A DNA stretch of 64,000 bases from Cepaea nemoralis (lineage: Eukaryota > Mollusca > Gastropoda > Stylommatophora > Helicidae). Below the pieces are notes generated by a model. It was not told the origin of the DNA. It saw only the letters and a program-made list of their open reading frames with translations, and ran no database searches. Positions 11,047 through 22,731 of this stretch are shown here, in pieces (positions within the stretch are counted from its first letter, which is position 1; the number at the start of each line of letters is the position of its first letter). The DNA lies in assembly GCA_014155875.1 (NCBI GenBank), contig JACEFZ010013534.1:377501-441500 (forward strand), in the 5' to 3' direction. A program made the position numbers and the translations under genes.

Positions 11047-12828
11047 ATGAAAAAAAACATAATAAGAAAGAGATCTGGTGGCGAGACCCCCAGGCCAGGC
11101 AGATCAGATAACACTGTGGAAGAGTGTGACACAGGGACCAGTACTAGTAATCGTGATGAAGGAGTTAATCCTGACTGTGTTACCAAGGAAATCCCCTGTG
11201 TCAGACTAAGAAACAGAGTGAGAATAGCAACGTGGAATGTGAGAAGTCTGTATGAGGGAAAGCTTAAAGTAGTGTGTGATGAGATTGAGAGGTTAAACAT
11301 TCAAATTTTAGGAATTAGTGAACATCGCCGGAGCGGCAAGGGACATTTTACAACTGAAAACGGAAGTATTTTCATTTATTCTGGTAGAGGCGTCGGAGGC
11401 CAGAGTGGAGTGGCATTTTGTTTAGATAAGACAACTGCAAAATCTTTAATGGGATATAATCCAGTTAGTGATAGAATCCGCACTATTAGACTTAAAGGCC
11501 GTCCAAAAAACACAGCTCTCATACAGATATATGCACCTACTTCAACAGCAGAGGAGGACGAAATTGAAGATTTTTACAACACACTACAAGACACATTAAA
11601 TAAGATTGGTCATAATGATATAGCAATAATAATGGGGGATTTTAATGCAAAAGTAGGTGCAGGAAGAGCTGAAAATGAGAGACACGTTTTAGGAAAATTT
11701 GGATTAGGAAATAGAAATGATGCAGGTGACAAATTAATTGAATTTTGCACAGAAAATGAGTTAACGATAGCCAACACGCTTTTTAAACAACATCCAAGAA
11801 GACTCTTCACATGGAAGTCTCCAGACAGTATTACCAAAAATCAGATAGATTATATTTTAATACAAAGAAGATGGAGATCAAGCATAACATCGGCAAAAAC
11901 CCTACGTAGTGCAGACTGTGATATAGATCATCAGTTATTAGAAGCAGATCTGAAATTAAAACTCAAAAAGCTTACCCGAGGACCAAGGCCACTTCGTTTT
12001 GATCTCACAAAAATACCAGATGCATACTACGTAGAAGTTAGGAATCGTTTTGGGGTCTTGATGTCTGTACAAGAGGAAATGACACCTGATGAACTGGCAG
12101 TACAAGCTAGAGATATCTTGATAACTGCAGCCACAGATTTAATTCCGACCAAGAACAAGCAACTTAAGCCATGGATTACATCAGACACGTTAGAATTAAT
12201 AAAACAACGAAGGGAACTGAAACAGAAAGGAGGTGAATCCAATAATACCAGGATGAAGTACAAATCTTTAACTCGAGAAATAAGAAAGAACACAAGAAAG
12301 GACAAAAATCAATACATACAAGATTGTTGTTACAGAATAGAGCAATTTCATAAGACTGGAAGAGATTATGAAATGTTCAAAGAAATGAAGTTATTGACAA
12401 GAAATGTTCAACCTATATTGAATGTTATCTGTGACAAGATGGGAAATACCTTAACAGAATCTAGACAAATTCTAGAAAGATGGCAGGAGTACTGCAGTGG
12501 AATGTATGATATGAGTGACAGTGAGGATATGAATGAGATACATGAGCCAACGACAGCAGAGACAGAACCTGAACCCTCATTAGATGAAATTGCTTGGGCT
12601 ATAAAGCACCTGAAGAATGGTAAATCTCCTGGATGTGATGAGATACCAGCTGAACTAATTAAAGCGGGAGGAGAAGAAAGCATACACATATATCATGCAT
12701 TATGTACAAAGATTTGGAAATATGGTAGGCCTATATGGCCAAAAGATTGGAGGAGAACTATCTTCATTCCAATACCAAAAAAAGGGCACCCTGAAAATTA
12801 TGCACCAACTATAGAACTGTTGCCCTGA
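11047..12828 (+). pseudogene. RTE copy 2: AP endonuclease and N-terminal RT
   Basis: The frame starts at an ATG and encodes an AP-type endonuclease: RIATWNVRSLYEG, ILGISEHR, QIYAPTS, GDFNAKVG, NQIDYILIQRRW and a terminal DIDHQLL. This is the CFDP2-like endonuclease of RTE elements. A charged linker follows, then the first RT motifs GCDEIPAELIKAGGE and WPKDWRRTIFIPIPKKG. It stops at 12828 because of a one-base shift near 12810, where the expected text NYRTVALISHASK appears in another frame. The protein would nick target DNA and reverse-transcribe its own RNA at the nick. Confidence 0.88.
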
Positions 12829-12863
12829 TCAGTCATGCAAGTAAAATCCTAATAAAAGTCATA

Positions 12864-14099
12864 ATGGCAAGACTTCGTAAGAAAATGGAAGAAGAGATTA
12901 ACGTAGTTCAAGCTGGATTTAGACAAGGAAGAGGAACAAGAGATTACATATTCAACATGCGTTTAATAATAGAGAAGTGCAGAGAATTTAATGTAAACCT
13001 ATTCTCATGTTTTGTGGATTATTCAAAGGCATTTGTCTGTGTACAGCATCAGAAACTTTGGGAAATCATGAGGACTATGGGCTTTCCATCACATGTAGTA
13101 CAACTCATAAAAATGCTCTATCTAGACCAACAAGCAGCAGTTAAAATAGATGGCAAGGCATCATATTGGTTTGACATCAAGCAAGGAGTCCGTCAGGGCT
13201 GCGTGCTGTCACCCTATTTGTTTAACCTGTACGCCGAAAATATAATGAGAAATGTCAGAGATGATATAAACAGGGAGCTATATGATGCCCTAAATATCGG
13301 CGGTCATGACATACCAGAGATTCGATATTCTGATGATACAGTATTACTATCCACAACACAGAATGGCATGGAAAACCTAATAGCCTCAAACCAAATGAAT
13401 TGTGAAAATCACAACTTATATCTTAACATAGCAAAAACAAAGATAATGCATACAGATAAAACTACCATGGAGAAAGAAATATACATTAATGGGGAAAAAT
13501 TGGAGGTGGAGAAACATGTTGAATATCTTGGGTCATTGATTACCAACAACGGGGACACAATGAAAGAAATTAAACGGCGACTATCAATTGCTCTTCAAAG
13601 ACTAAAACAGCTGAATAAATTATGGAGTGGGACAGACAGAACTACAAAAATTAGATTTTTACGAGCATGCATCTTTCCCATTGCAACATATGCCTGTGAG
13701 ACATGGACACTTACTAAACAAGCTGAACAACGCATAAACGCCTTTGAATATAAGTGTTATAGACGAGTTCTAAAAATATCTTGTGTAAAGAAAAGAACAA
13801 ATGCATCCATACTTCAAGAGTTGAATATTGAAGAAGGTTGGCTATTAAAGACGATAAAACAAAGAAAATTGAAATAGTTTGGTCACTTGAAACGTCACAA
13901 AAGTTTGGAGAGAACAATAATGGAAGGGTATATGCCTGGAAAGAGAGGAAGAGGAAGGCCAAAGAGAAGATGGGTGCAGGATGTGGCGGATGATCTCCAG
14001 ATGGGTGTATCAGACGCGGGACATCTTGCTTATGATCGAGAGGTTTTCCGGAAGGTTGTTATGGGAGCGAGGTTCTGCAAAGGACATGCTACTGAATGA
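12864..14099 (+). pseudogene. RTE copy 2: reverse transcriptase core and C-terminus
   Basis: It continues the protein after the frameshift with QAGFRQGRGTRD, FVDYSKAF, GVRQGCVLSPYLFNLYAE and the catalytic box as YSDD (more often YADD). The thumb includes FPIATYACETWTLTK. A TAG at 13875-13877 stands before FGHLKRH, and the same frame then runs to 14099 with a basic GRGRPKRRW tail typical of RTE C-termini. Only that stop and the upstream shift prevent a full product. Confidence 0.88.
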
Positions 14100-14114
14100 A
14101 TGAATGAATGAATG

Positions 14115-14819
14115 TCCTCTCTGCTTGATCTTGAAAATACCTTGTGAACAGAACAGCCTATTTTTCGAAATAATGTTTCGACTTTTTTCGTCACAGTTAA
14201 AACGATTTCTTTGGACTATTCATTTTAAGATTTAGAAAAAGAGAAAATATATAATGGTGCCAATTCTGCAGAAAGAATGGTGTGAAAGAATCTCAATTTT
14301 AATTTTATGTGTTGCTAGCTGCACAGTCGGTGCTTTGTAAGAGAGTGAACTGTTCCGAAGAATTGGACGATTTTCCTTGAGTGATATCACTCGGTTTCTC
14401 ATCACACCCATTTTTTAGTATGGTGAGGAGATCTTCGCTGTACTGTTCATTAACCGTGTTTCCTCGAAGCAGATAATCTATCAATAGAACACATTTGAAG
14501 TGAGGATAAATAACAACAACCAGCTAGCTTCACTTTTTCTGCGGATGTCTATTCTCTCGACTTGGTGTTAGGGAACCTGGGGGTTTTTCCTTTTGTATGC
14601 TGGAAAGTTTGAATTGAGATTTATACTGGTGTACCAAAATCACATACACTATCATCAAGTTCGTCAATATGTTTTGTGACTGGCAATCTTTGAGCAATCA
14701 TTGACAGAAATTTATCATCGTTTGATTCTGTTCACATGTCAGCAGGCTCGAAATTCAACGCTGCACTTTGTGGAGTCTCCCAGATCTTGGCTGATCAGCA
14801 AAATGTGTGGAGCCGAACT
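14115..14819. other. No gene seen
   Basis: AT-rich sequence between the LINE tail and the hAT-derived element. I see no coding signal or clear repeat. Confidence 0.4.
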
Positions 14820-14827
14820 ATCTACAC

Positions 14828-15615
14828 CAGTGGTTCCCACGCTTTTCAAGCCGAGGGCCATATCTACTATTTTCGGTAGTTAAGCGGGCCACAACGTTAT
14901 AAAATTATAAAAGTCGTGCAATATAATTCTTTCCTTTCTTAACTTTCGTCAACACACTTCTAAAACTTTAAAGGCAGTCAGTGTCAGTACTACACTGCGG
15001 TCATCTTTTGGTTTAAAATCAACAGTTCATTTAACAATGAATTTTTAATCAATTTTGAAAATCGCTATTAATATAATTAATTTACAGCTGCAGCTGCTCT
15101 TCATAACCAGTTACTTCAGTTCAGATGCCAGTTTATCAATGTCTGGGCACAAATCTGTCCTGCCAAAAGTCATAAGCGCAGTTTGGTTATTGTCGGTGAG
15201 TCTGGAACGTTGCTTTTTCTTTTTTTTAAATAACAATCATTGAGGAAAATGACTGCTTGCATCTGTAAGTCGAACCAAAACGACAAATGTATCTCTGGGC
15301 GAATGAACGTAAGTGTTCAAATTGTTCGACAGGCAATAGTCGCCAGAATGAAATCATATGATCAGCTGAAGTTGAAGCAGGCAGCTCCATAAATTTACAT
15401 CTCAGTGCAGAATTGCATTTCAAATCAATTACTTCGTGCTGAAGGTTTTGCTGTAATTGACAGGGCTTGGCATCAGGAAATACGAACGGATTTATGAAGA
15501 GGGCAACATTATCCTCCTCTATTTTGAACTCTTGAAAGAAACGAGGCCTCGCGTGCCACTTTCTGACAGCTGGTGGGCCAAAAGTGGCCCGCGGGCCGTG
15601 GTTTGGGAACCTCTG
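14828..15615. mobile_element. Internally deleted hAT element
   Basis: A 788-bp element with short inverted termini (CAGTGGTTCCCA on the left; its right end reads CAGAGGTTCCCA on the other strand). It is flanked by the 8-bp TSD ATCTACAC at 14820-14827 and 15616-15623, a hAT hallmark. The interior keeps a C-terminal transposase remnant on the minus strand. Confidence 0.93.
15055..15423 (-). pseudogene. hAT transposase C-terminal remnant
   Basis: On the minus strand the frame from 15423 gives FWRLLP, FEHLRSFAQRYICRFGSTYR and CKQSFSSM, matching the C-terminal dimerisation region of ZBED5/GTF2IRD2-type hAT transposases. After 15226 the frame shifts, and a further piece reads RLTD..Q, again typical. 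The BED finger and catalytic core are absent, so the element is non-autonomous. Confidence 0.8.
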
Positions 15616-15623
15616 ATCTACAC

Positions 15624-16640
15624 GTTTTTGTTGTTGACCGAAGCATCCAAACCGAGAAATAATAAAACAATGGTTCCACCTCCTGTGTATTTCTGTAGGA
15701 TGTTATCATGTAACATCATGGATTTTATTAAAACCTTGGCCTCTGACTTCTTTGTTGTTTTAACAATCGTTGCTGCAGCTGTTCCGGTTAATAGTGTATA
15801 TCACGCATTGCACCATAGTGGGAGAACCTTTTAAAGAGACAAATGTATGCTTCACACAGTTATTGAAAGTATAAGGACATATGAGCGTGCCTAATATCGA
15901 ATTTCTCCCGCCAGTCTATCGTAGTCAGGCTGCAGATCTTATGATTTTCTTCTAGTACATATCATAACGAGTAAAATGCCCAAATGCACCTATGACGTGT
16001 AAAAATGTCATTTAGTTTACTTTGACGTGTATTATTTCTTTACTATTGTCTATGACTCTTTAAATTTTAGTTTACTTGCTTGCATTTTTAAAATAAGCTT
16101 AATAAGTTCTGACATTTAATACTTCTGTGTTGGATTTCTCTTCCATCCTAGGGTTCGGGAAGTTATAATTTGCAGTCAAAAATAAAAATAAATACACATG
16201 ACAATTTCTGTGGGTAGTTTCAGCCAGCATGCGGTTCTTTCCCAAGAAAAGTATTTATATCGCTGATAATGTTCTGGAAATGTACTTCTGATCCTTACTT
16301 GTAACCTGTCATACCTATCGCGCTTCATATTTTAGTATATATAAAGAAAGGGGTAACAAAGAGAGAAGGACCTGGATGGCTTGGCAAAATGGTATAATCA
16401 GCAACACGGCCCTGGTCCAAGATGTCGGTGATCGTTTATAATGGCAAATAGAGACAAACTAACCTTATCGGCATGTTATGTCATATGCGCCCATTGTCGC
16501 CCAGCTCTTTGCCAAACGCTGTAGATACTTAGACCTCTCCAACTCCTACTTCCTCATATTAACTTTCGAATGTCCATGTGATTACAGTCATTTGACTTGC
16601 TGAAAGACTCTTTTCCATGCGAGAGTTAATCGATGAAGAT
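15624..16640. other. No gene seen
   Basis: AT-rich sequence between the hAT element and the satellite, with no recognised coding region or repeat. Confidence 0.4.
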
Positions 16641-17150
16641 GCCATTTCCACTGTTGATGCTGGAGCTAATCATTCAGCCTGGCATAGCAACTTTGTTCCA
16701 CGCTGGAGCTAATTGTTCTACGTAACAGGTCTACTCTGTTTCATGCTGGAGCTAATTGTTCTACATGACTTGTCTACTCTGTTTCATACTGGAGCTAATT
16801 GTTCAAAATTATATGCCCACTCTAACTGTTACATACCGGAGGTAATCGTTCAACACGACAGGTCTACTCTATTTCATACTGGAGCTAATTGTACGACATG
16901 TGATATCCACTCTAACTGTTCCATACATGAGCTAATTGTTCTATATGACATATCTACTCTGTTCCATACTGGAGCTAATTGTTCTATATGACATATCTAC
17001 TCTGTTCCATACTGGAGCTAATTGTTCTACATGACATATCTACTCTGTTCCATACTGGAGCTAATTGTTCTATATGACATATCTACTCTGTTCCATACTG
17101 GAGCTAATTGTTCACCATGACATATCCACACTAACTGTTCCATACAGGAG
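16640..17150. repeat. Satellite block 1, 43-bp period
   Basis: Tandem units contain TACTGGAGCTAATTGTTC and TATGACATATCTACTCTG. The clearest copies (16925-17110) repeat every 43 bases; earlier copies are more diverged. The core GGAGCTAAT is shared with the following blocks. Confidence 0.9.
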
Positions 17151-17390
17151 ACTTTGTGGCGAAGTGGTCAAGCCGTTTGACTCGTGCTCCGAAGGTTGTG
17201 GGTTCGATTCCGGGCGCACCCTTTGGTTTACGAGTTAAATGATTCGGAGACTCCTGTCGGTCGTCGCTAAAAGCTACGGAGTTCGTGCTTTGTGCGAAGC
17301 TTTCCGCGCTGCGGAAAGAGACCGAGCCGTATGGGATAAAACCCGGTGCAATGAAGTCGACCCTGTCGACTTTTAAGCGACTTTTTTAAG
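17151..17390 (+). mobile_element. tRNA-derived SINE (family A, copy 1)
   Basis: A tRNA-like head with an A-box region TGGCGAAGTGGTCAAGCC and a B box GGTTCGATTCC is followed by a body with GCGCTGCGGAAAG and CCCGGTGCAATGAAGTCG, ending in a T-run. It lies between satellite blocks 1 and 2. Other copies are at 31876-32120 (minus) and 34035-34275 (plus). No long TSD is visible at this insertion. Confidence 0.85.
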
Positions 17391-20300
17391 GCTAATCGTT
17401 CACCATGACATATCCACTCTAACTGTTCCATACAGGAGCTAATCGTTCACCATGACATATCCACTCTAACTGTCCCATACAGGAGCTAATCGTTCACCAT
17501 GGCATATCCACTCTAACTGTTCCATACAGGAGCTAATCGCTCACCATGACATATCCACTCTAACTGTTCCATACAGGAGCTAATCGCTCACCATGGCATA
17601 TCCACTCTAACCGTCCCATACAGGAGCTAATCGTTCACCATGGCATATCCACTCTAACCGTCCCATACAGGAGCTAATCGTTCACCATGACATATCCACT
17701 CTAACCGTCCCATACAGGAGCTAATCGTTCACCATGGCATATCCACTCTAACTGTTCCATACAGGAGCTAATCGTTCACCATGACATATCCACTCTAACT
17801 GTTCCATACAGGAGCTAATCGTTCACCATGACATATCCACTTTAACTGTTCCATACAGGAGCTAATCGTTCACCATGGCATATCCACTCTAACCGTCCCA
17901 TACAGGAGCTAATCGTTCACCATGGCATATCCACTCTAACTGTTCCATACAGGAGCTAATCGTTCACCATGACATATCCACTCTAACTGTTCCATACAGG
18001 AGCTAATCGTTCACCATGGCATATCCACTCTAACCGTCCCATACAGGAGCTAATCGTTCACCATGGCATATCCACTCTAACCGTCCCATACAGGAGCTAA
18101 TAAGTCACCATGGCATATCCACTCTAACTGTTCCATACAGGAGCTAGTCGTTCACCATGACATATCCACTCTAACTGTTCCATACAGGAGCTAATCGCTC
18201 ACCATGACATATCCACTCTAACTGTTCCATACAGGAGCTAATCGCTCACTATGACATATCCACTCTAACTGTTCCATACAGGAGCTAATCGTTCACCATG
18301 ACATATCCACTCTAACTGTTCCATACAGGAGCTAATCGTTCACCATGACATATCCACTCTAACTGTTCCATACAGGAGCTAATCGTTCACCATGGCATAT
18401 CCACTCTAACTGTTCCATACAGGAGCTAATCGCTCACCATGGCATATCCACTCTAACTGTTCCATACAGGAGCTAATCGTTCACCATGGCATATCCACTC
18501 TAACTGTTCCATACAGGAGCTAATCGCTCACCATGGCATATCCACTCTAACTGTTCCATACAGGAGCTAATCGCTCACCATGGCATATCCAATCTAACTG
18601 TTCCATACAGGAGCTAATCGTTCACCATGGCATATCCACTCTAACTGTTCCATACAGGAGCTAATCGCTCAACATGGCATATCCACTCTAACTGTTCCAT
18701 ACAGGAGCTAATCGTTCACCATGACATATCCACTCTAACTGTTCCATACAGGAGCTAATCGTTCACCATGGCATATCCACTCTAACTGTTCCATACAGGA
18801 GCTAATCGCTCACCATGGCATATCCACTCTAACTGTTCCATACAGGAGCTAATCGTTCACCATGACATATCCACTCTAACTGTTCCATACAGGAGCTAAT
18901 CGTTCACCATGACATATCCACTCTAACTGTTCCATACAGGAGCTAATCGTTCACCATGACATATCCACTCTAACTGTTCCATACAGGAGCTAATCGTTCA
19001 CCATGGCATATCCACTCTAACTGTTCCATACAGGAGCTAATCGTTCACCATGGCATATCCACTCTAACTGTTCCATACAGGAGCTAATCGTTCACCATGG
19101 CATATCCACTCTAAATGTTCCATACAGGAGCTAATCGTTCACCATGACATATCCACTCTAACTGTTCCATACAGGAGCTAATCGTTCACCATGGCATATC
19201 CACTCTAAATGTTCCATACAGGAGCTAATCGTTCACCATGGCATATCCACTCTAAATGTTCCATACAGAAGCTAATCGTTCACCATGACATATCCACTCT
19301 AACTGTTCCATACAGGAGCTAATCGTTCACCATGACATATCCACTCTAACTGTTCCATACAGGAGCTAATCGTTCACCATGACATATCCACTCTAACTGT
19401 TCCATACAGGAGCTAATCGTTCACCATGACATATCCACTCTAACTGTTCCATACAGGAGCTAATCGTTCACCATGACATATCCACTCTAACTGTTCCATA
19501 CAGGAGCTAATCGTTCACCATGACATATCCACTCTAACTGTTCCATACAGGAGCTAATCGTTCACCATGACATATCCACTCTAACTGTTCCATACAGGAG
19601 CTAATCGTTCACCATGGCATATCCACTCTAACTGTTCCATACAGGAGCTAATCGTTCACCATGGCATATCCACTCTAACTGTTCCATACAGGAGCTAATC
19701 GTTCACCATGACATATCCACTCTAACTGTTCCATACAGGAGCTAATCGTTCACCATGGCATATCCACTCTAACTGTTCCATACAGGAGCTAATCGTTCAC
19801 CATGGCATATCCACTCTAAATGTTCCATACAGAAGCTAATCGTTCACCATGACATATCCACTCTAACTGTTCCATACAGGAGCTAATCGTTCACCATGAC
19901 ATATCCACTCTAACTGTTCCATACAGGAGCTAATCGTTCACCATGACATATCCACTCTAACTGTTCCATACAGGAGCTAATCGTTCACCATGACATATCC
20001 ACTCTAACTGTTCCATACAGGAGCTAATCGTTCACCATGACATATCCACTCTAACTGTTCCATACAGGAGCTAATCGTTCACCATGACATATCCACTCTA
20101 AATGTTCCATACAGGAACTAATCGTTCACCATGACATATCCACTCTAACTGTTCCATACAGGAGCTAATCGTTCACCATGACATATCCACTCTAACTGTT
20201 CCATACAGGAGCTAATCGTTCACCATGACATATCCACTCTAACTGTTCCATACAGGAGCTAATCGTTCACCATGACATATCCACTCTAACTGTTCCATAC

Positions 20301-20570
20301 AGGAGCTAATCGTTCACCATGGCATATCCACTCTAACTGTTCCATACAGGAGCTAATCGTTCACCATGACATATCCACTCTAACTGTTCCATACAGGAGC
20401 TAATCGTTCACCATGACATATCCACTCTAAATGTTCCATACAGGAGCTAATCGTTCACCATGACATATCCACTCTAACTGTTCCATACACTAGCTAATCG
20501 TTCACCATGACATATCCACTCTAAATGTTCCATACAGGAGCTAATCGTTCACCATGACATATCCACACTA
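17391..20570. repeat. Satellite block 2, homogeneous 47-bp period, about 68 copies
   Basis: Near-identical units of 47 bases run from GCTAATCGTTCACC through ATATCCACTCTAACTG to CCATACAGGA. Variants are few and recurring: GACAT or GGCAT, CGTTC or CGCTC, and AACTGTTCC, AACCGTCCC or AAATGTTCC. A rare ACAGAAG variant occurs at 19265 and again exactly 12 units (564 bp) later, which suggests duplication of a 12-unit block. Confidence 0.97.
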
Positions 20571-22263
20571 ACTGTTTTATACTAGGGCTAATTGTTCAAC
20601 ACGACGTGTCCACTCTAAATGTCCCATGCTGGAGCCAGTCGTTCAACTTGAAATGTCCACTCTAACTGTTCCATGCTGGAGCTAATCGTTCAACCACTCT
20701 AAGTGTTCAGGCTGGAGCTAATCGTTCAACATGAAATGTCCACTGTAAATGTCCCGTGCTGGAGCTAATGGTTTAACATGAAATGTCCACTCTAAATGTC
20801 ACATTCTGAAGCTAATCGTTCAATATGAAATGTCCACTGTACATGTCCCATGCTGGAGCTAATCGTTCAAAATGAAATGTCCACTGTGAATGACCCATGC
20901 TGGAGCTAATCGTTCAACATGACATTTCCAATCTATCTGTGCTATGCTGGAGGTAATGATTTAGTATGACAAACACACTCTATCCCATACTGGAGCTAAT
21001 AATTCATCCTGAAATGTCCACGCTCATCAAGGCTGGGGCTTCCATACTAGGAGCTAATCTTTCAATATGACAGTTCCTATCTAACTGTTCTGTGTTGGAG
21101 CAAATCGAACGACATGACATTTTCTCGCCATCTGATCCATGCTGGCAATAAGCAGCATGACGTATTCACTCTTCCAATCACATGTTACAGCTAATCAACA
21201 CAACATATCCATCTTGGTTAATGATGGAGCTAATTGTAAAACATAACAGATCCACTATATTTCATGCTGGAGCTAATCGTTCAACATGATATTTTCTTAC
21301 AATCTGATTCTTGCTCGAGCTAGTCAAATTGAAATATAGATTGTATTCCACGCTGTTGTTAATCAATGTGACATATCAACTTTAACTGTTCCATACTGGA
21401 GCTAACCAACATGACATACCCAATCTGTTCCATATGGAACTAATCAACGTAACATACCCAAACTGTTCCATATGGAAGCTAATCAACATGACATACCCTA
21501 TCTGTTCCATATGGAAACTAATCAATATGACATACCCAATCTACTCCATATGGTAGCTAATCAACATGACATACCCAATCTGTTCCATATGGAAGCTAAT
21601 CAACATGACATACCCAATCTGTTCCATATGGAACTAATCAACGTAACATACCCAAACTGTTCCATATGGAAGCTAATCAACATGACATACCCTATCTGTT
21701 CCATATGAAAACTAATCAATATGACATACCCAATCTGTTCCATATGGAACTAATCAACGTAACATACCCAAACTGTTCCATATGGAAACTAATCAACATG
21801 ACATACCCTATCTGTTCCATATGAAAACTAATCAATATGACATACCCAATCTACTCCATATGGGAGCTAATCAACATGACATATCCAGTCTGTTACATAT
21901 TGGAGCTAATCAACATGACATACCCAATCTATTACAGACTGGAGCTAACCAACCTGACCTACCCAATCTGTTACAGACTGGAGCTAACTAATATGGCATA
22001 CCCAATCTGTTCCATATGGGAGATAACTAACATGACATACACAATGGAGCTAATCAACATGAAATACCCAATCTGTTCCACACGGGAGCTAACCAACATG
22101 CCATACCCATTCTGTTCCATATGGGAGCTAACCAACATGCCACACCCAATCGGTTCCATATGGGAGCTAACTAACATGACATACCCAACCTGTTCCATAT
22201 GGGAGCTAACTAACATGACATACCCAATCTGTTCCATATGGGAACTAATCAACACGACATACC
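20571..22263. repeat. Satellite block 3, diverged then 39-bp period
   Basis: From 20571 the units diverge (TGGAGCTAATCGTTCAAC with AAATGTCCACTCT). From about 21400 they settle to a 39-bp period with GAAGCTAATCAACATGACA and TACCCAATCTGTTCCAT. Because 39 is divisible by 3, some frames stay open and read as 13-residue repeats. I treat these as non-coding. Confidence 0.93.
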
Positions 22264-22591
<328 letters not shown>

Positions 22592-22731
22592 TATGCATAA
22601 ACACACACATACACACATACCCCAACAACCAAACACACACACACACATAAACACATACGCCCCCGCGAACACACACACGAACAAACACTCGAACAACAAC
22701 ACTCACACATAAATATGTGTTTTCCTTGCAG

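Larger units (their letters stand above)
10950..14114 (+). mobile_element. RTE/BovB-like LINE (copy 2), nearly intact
   Basis: A plus-strand non-LTR element. Its leader carries AAAGCAATGGCAAACTACT (10994-11012), resembling a motif found in BovB/RTE-type elements. It is followed by an endonuclease-RT protein and ends in (GAAT)n at 14094-14114. The left boundary is approximate and I could not find a TSD. Only one frameshift (about 12810) and one nonsense codon (13875-13877) break the reading frame, so this is a recently active family. Broken relatives lie on the minus strand at 35175-35562 and 44165-44900. Confidence 0.85.

Noticed and set aside
17151..17240. Functional tRNA gene
   Set aside because: A and B boxes are present, but the sequence does not close a tRNA acceptor stem and continues into a repeated SINE body found at three sites.
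17391..20570. Regular 47-bp direct repeats resembling a CRISPR array
   Set aside because: There are no variable spacers; the whole unit repeats head to tail, and the context is eukaryotic. It is a satellite.
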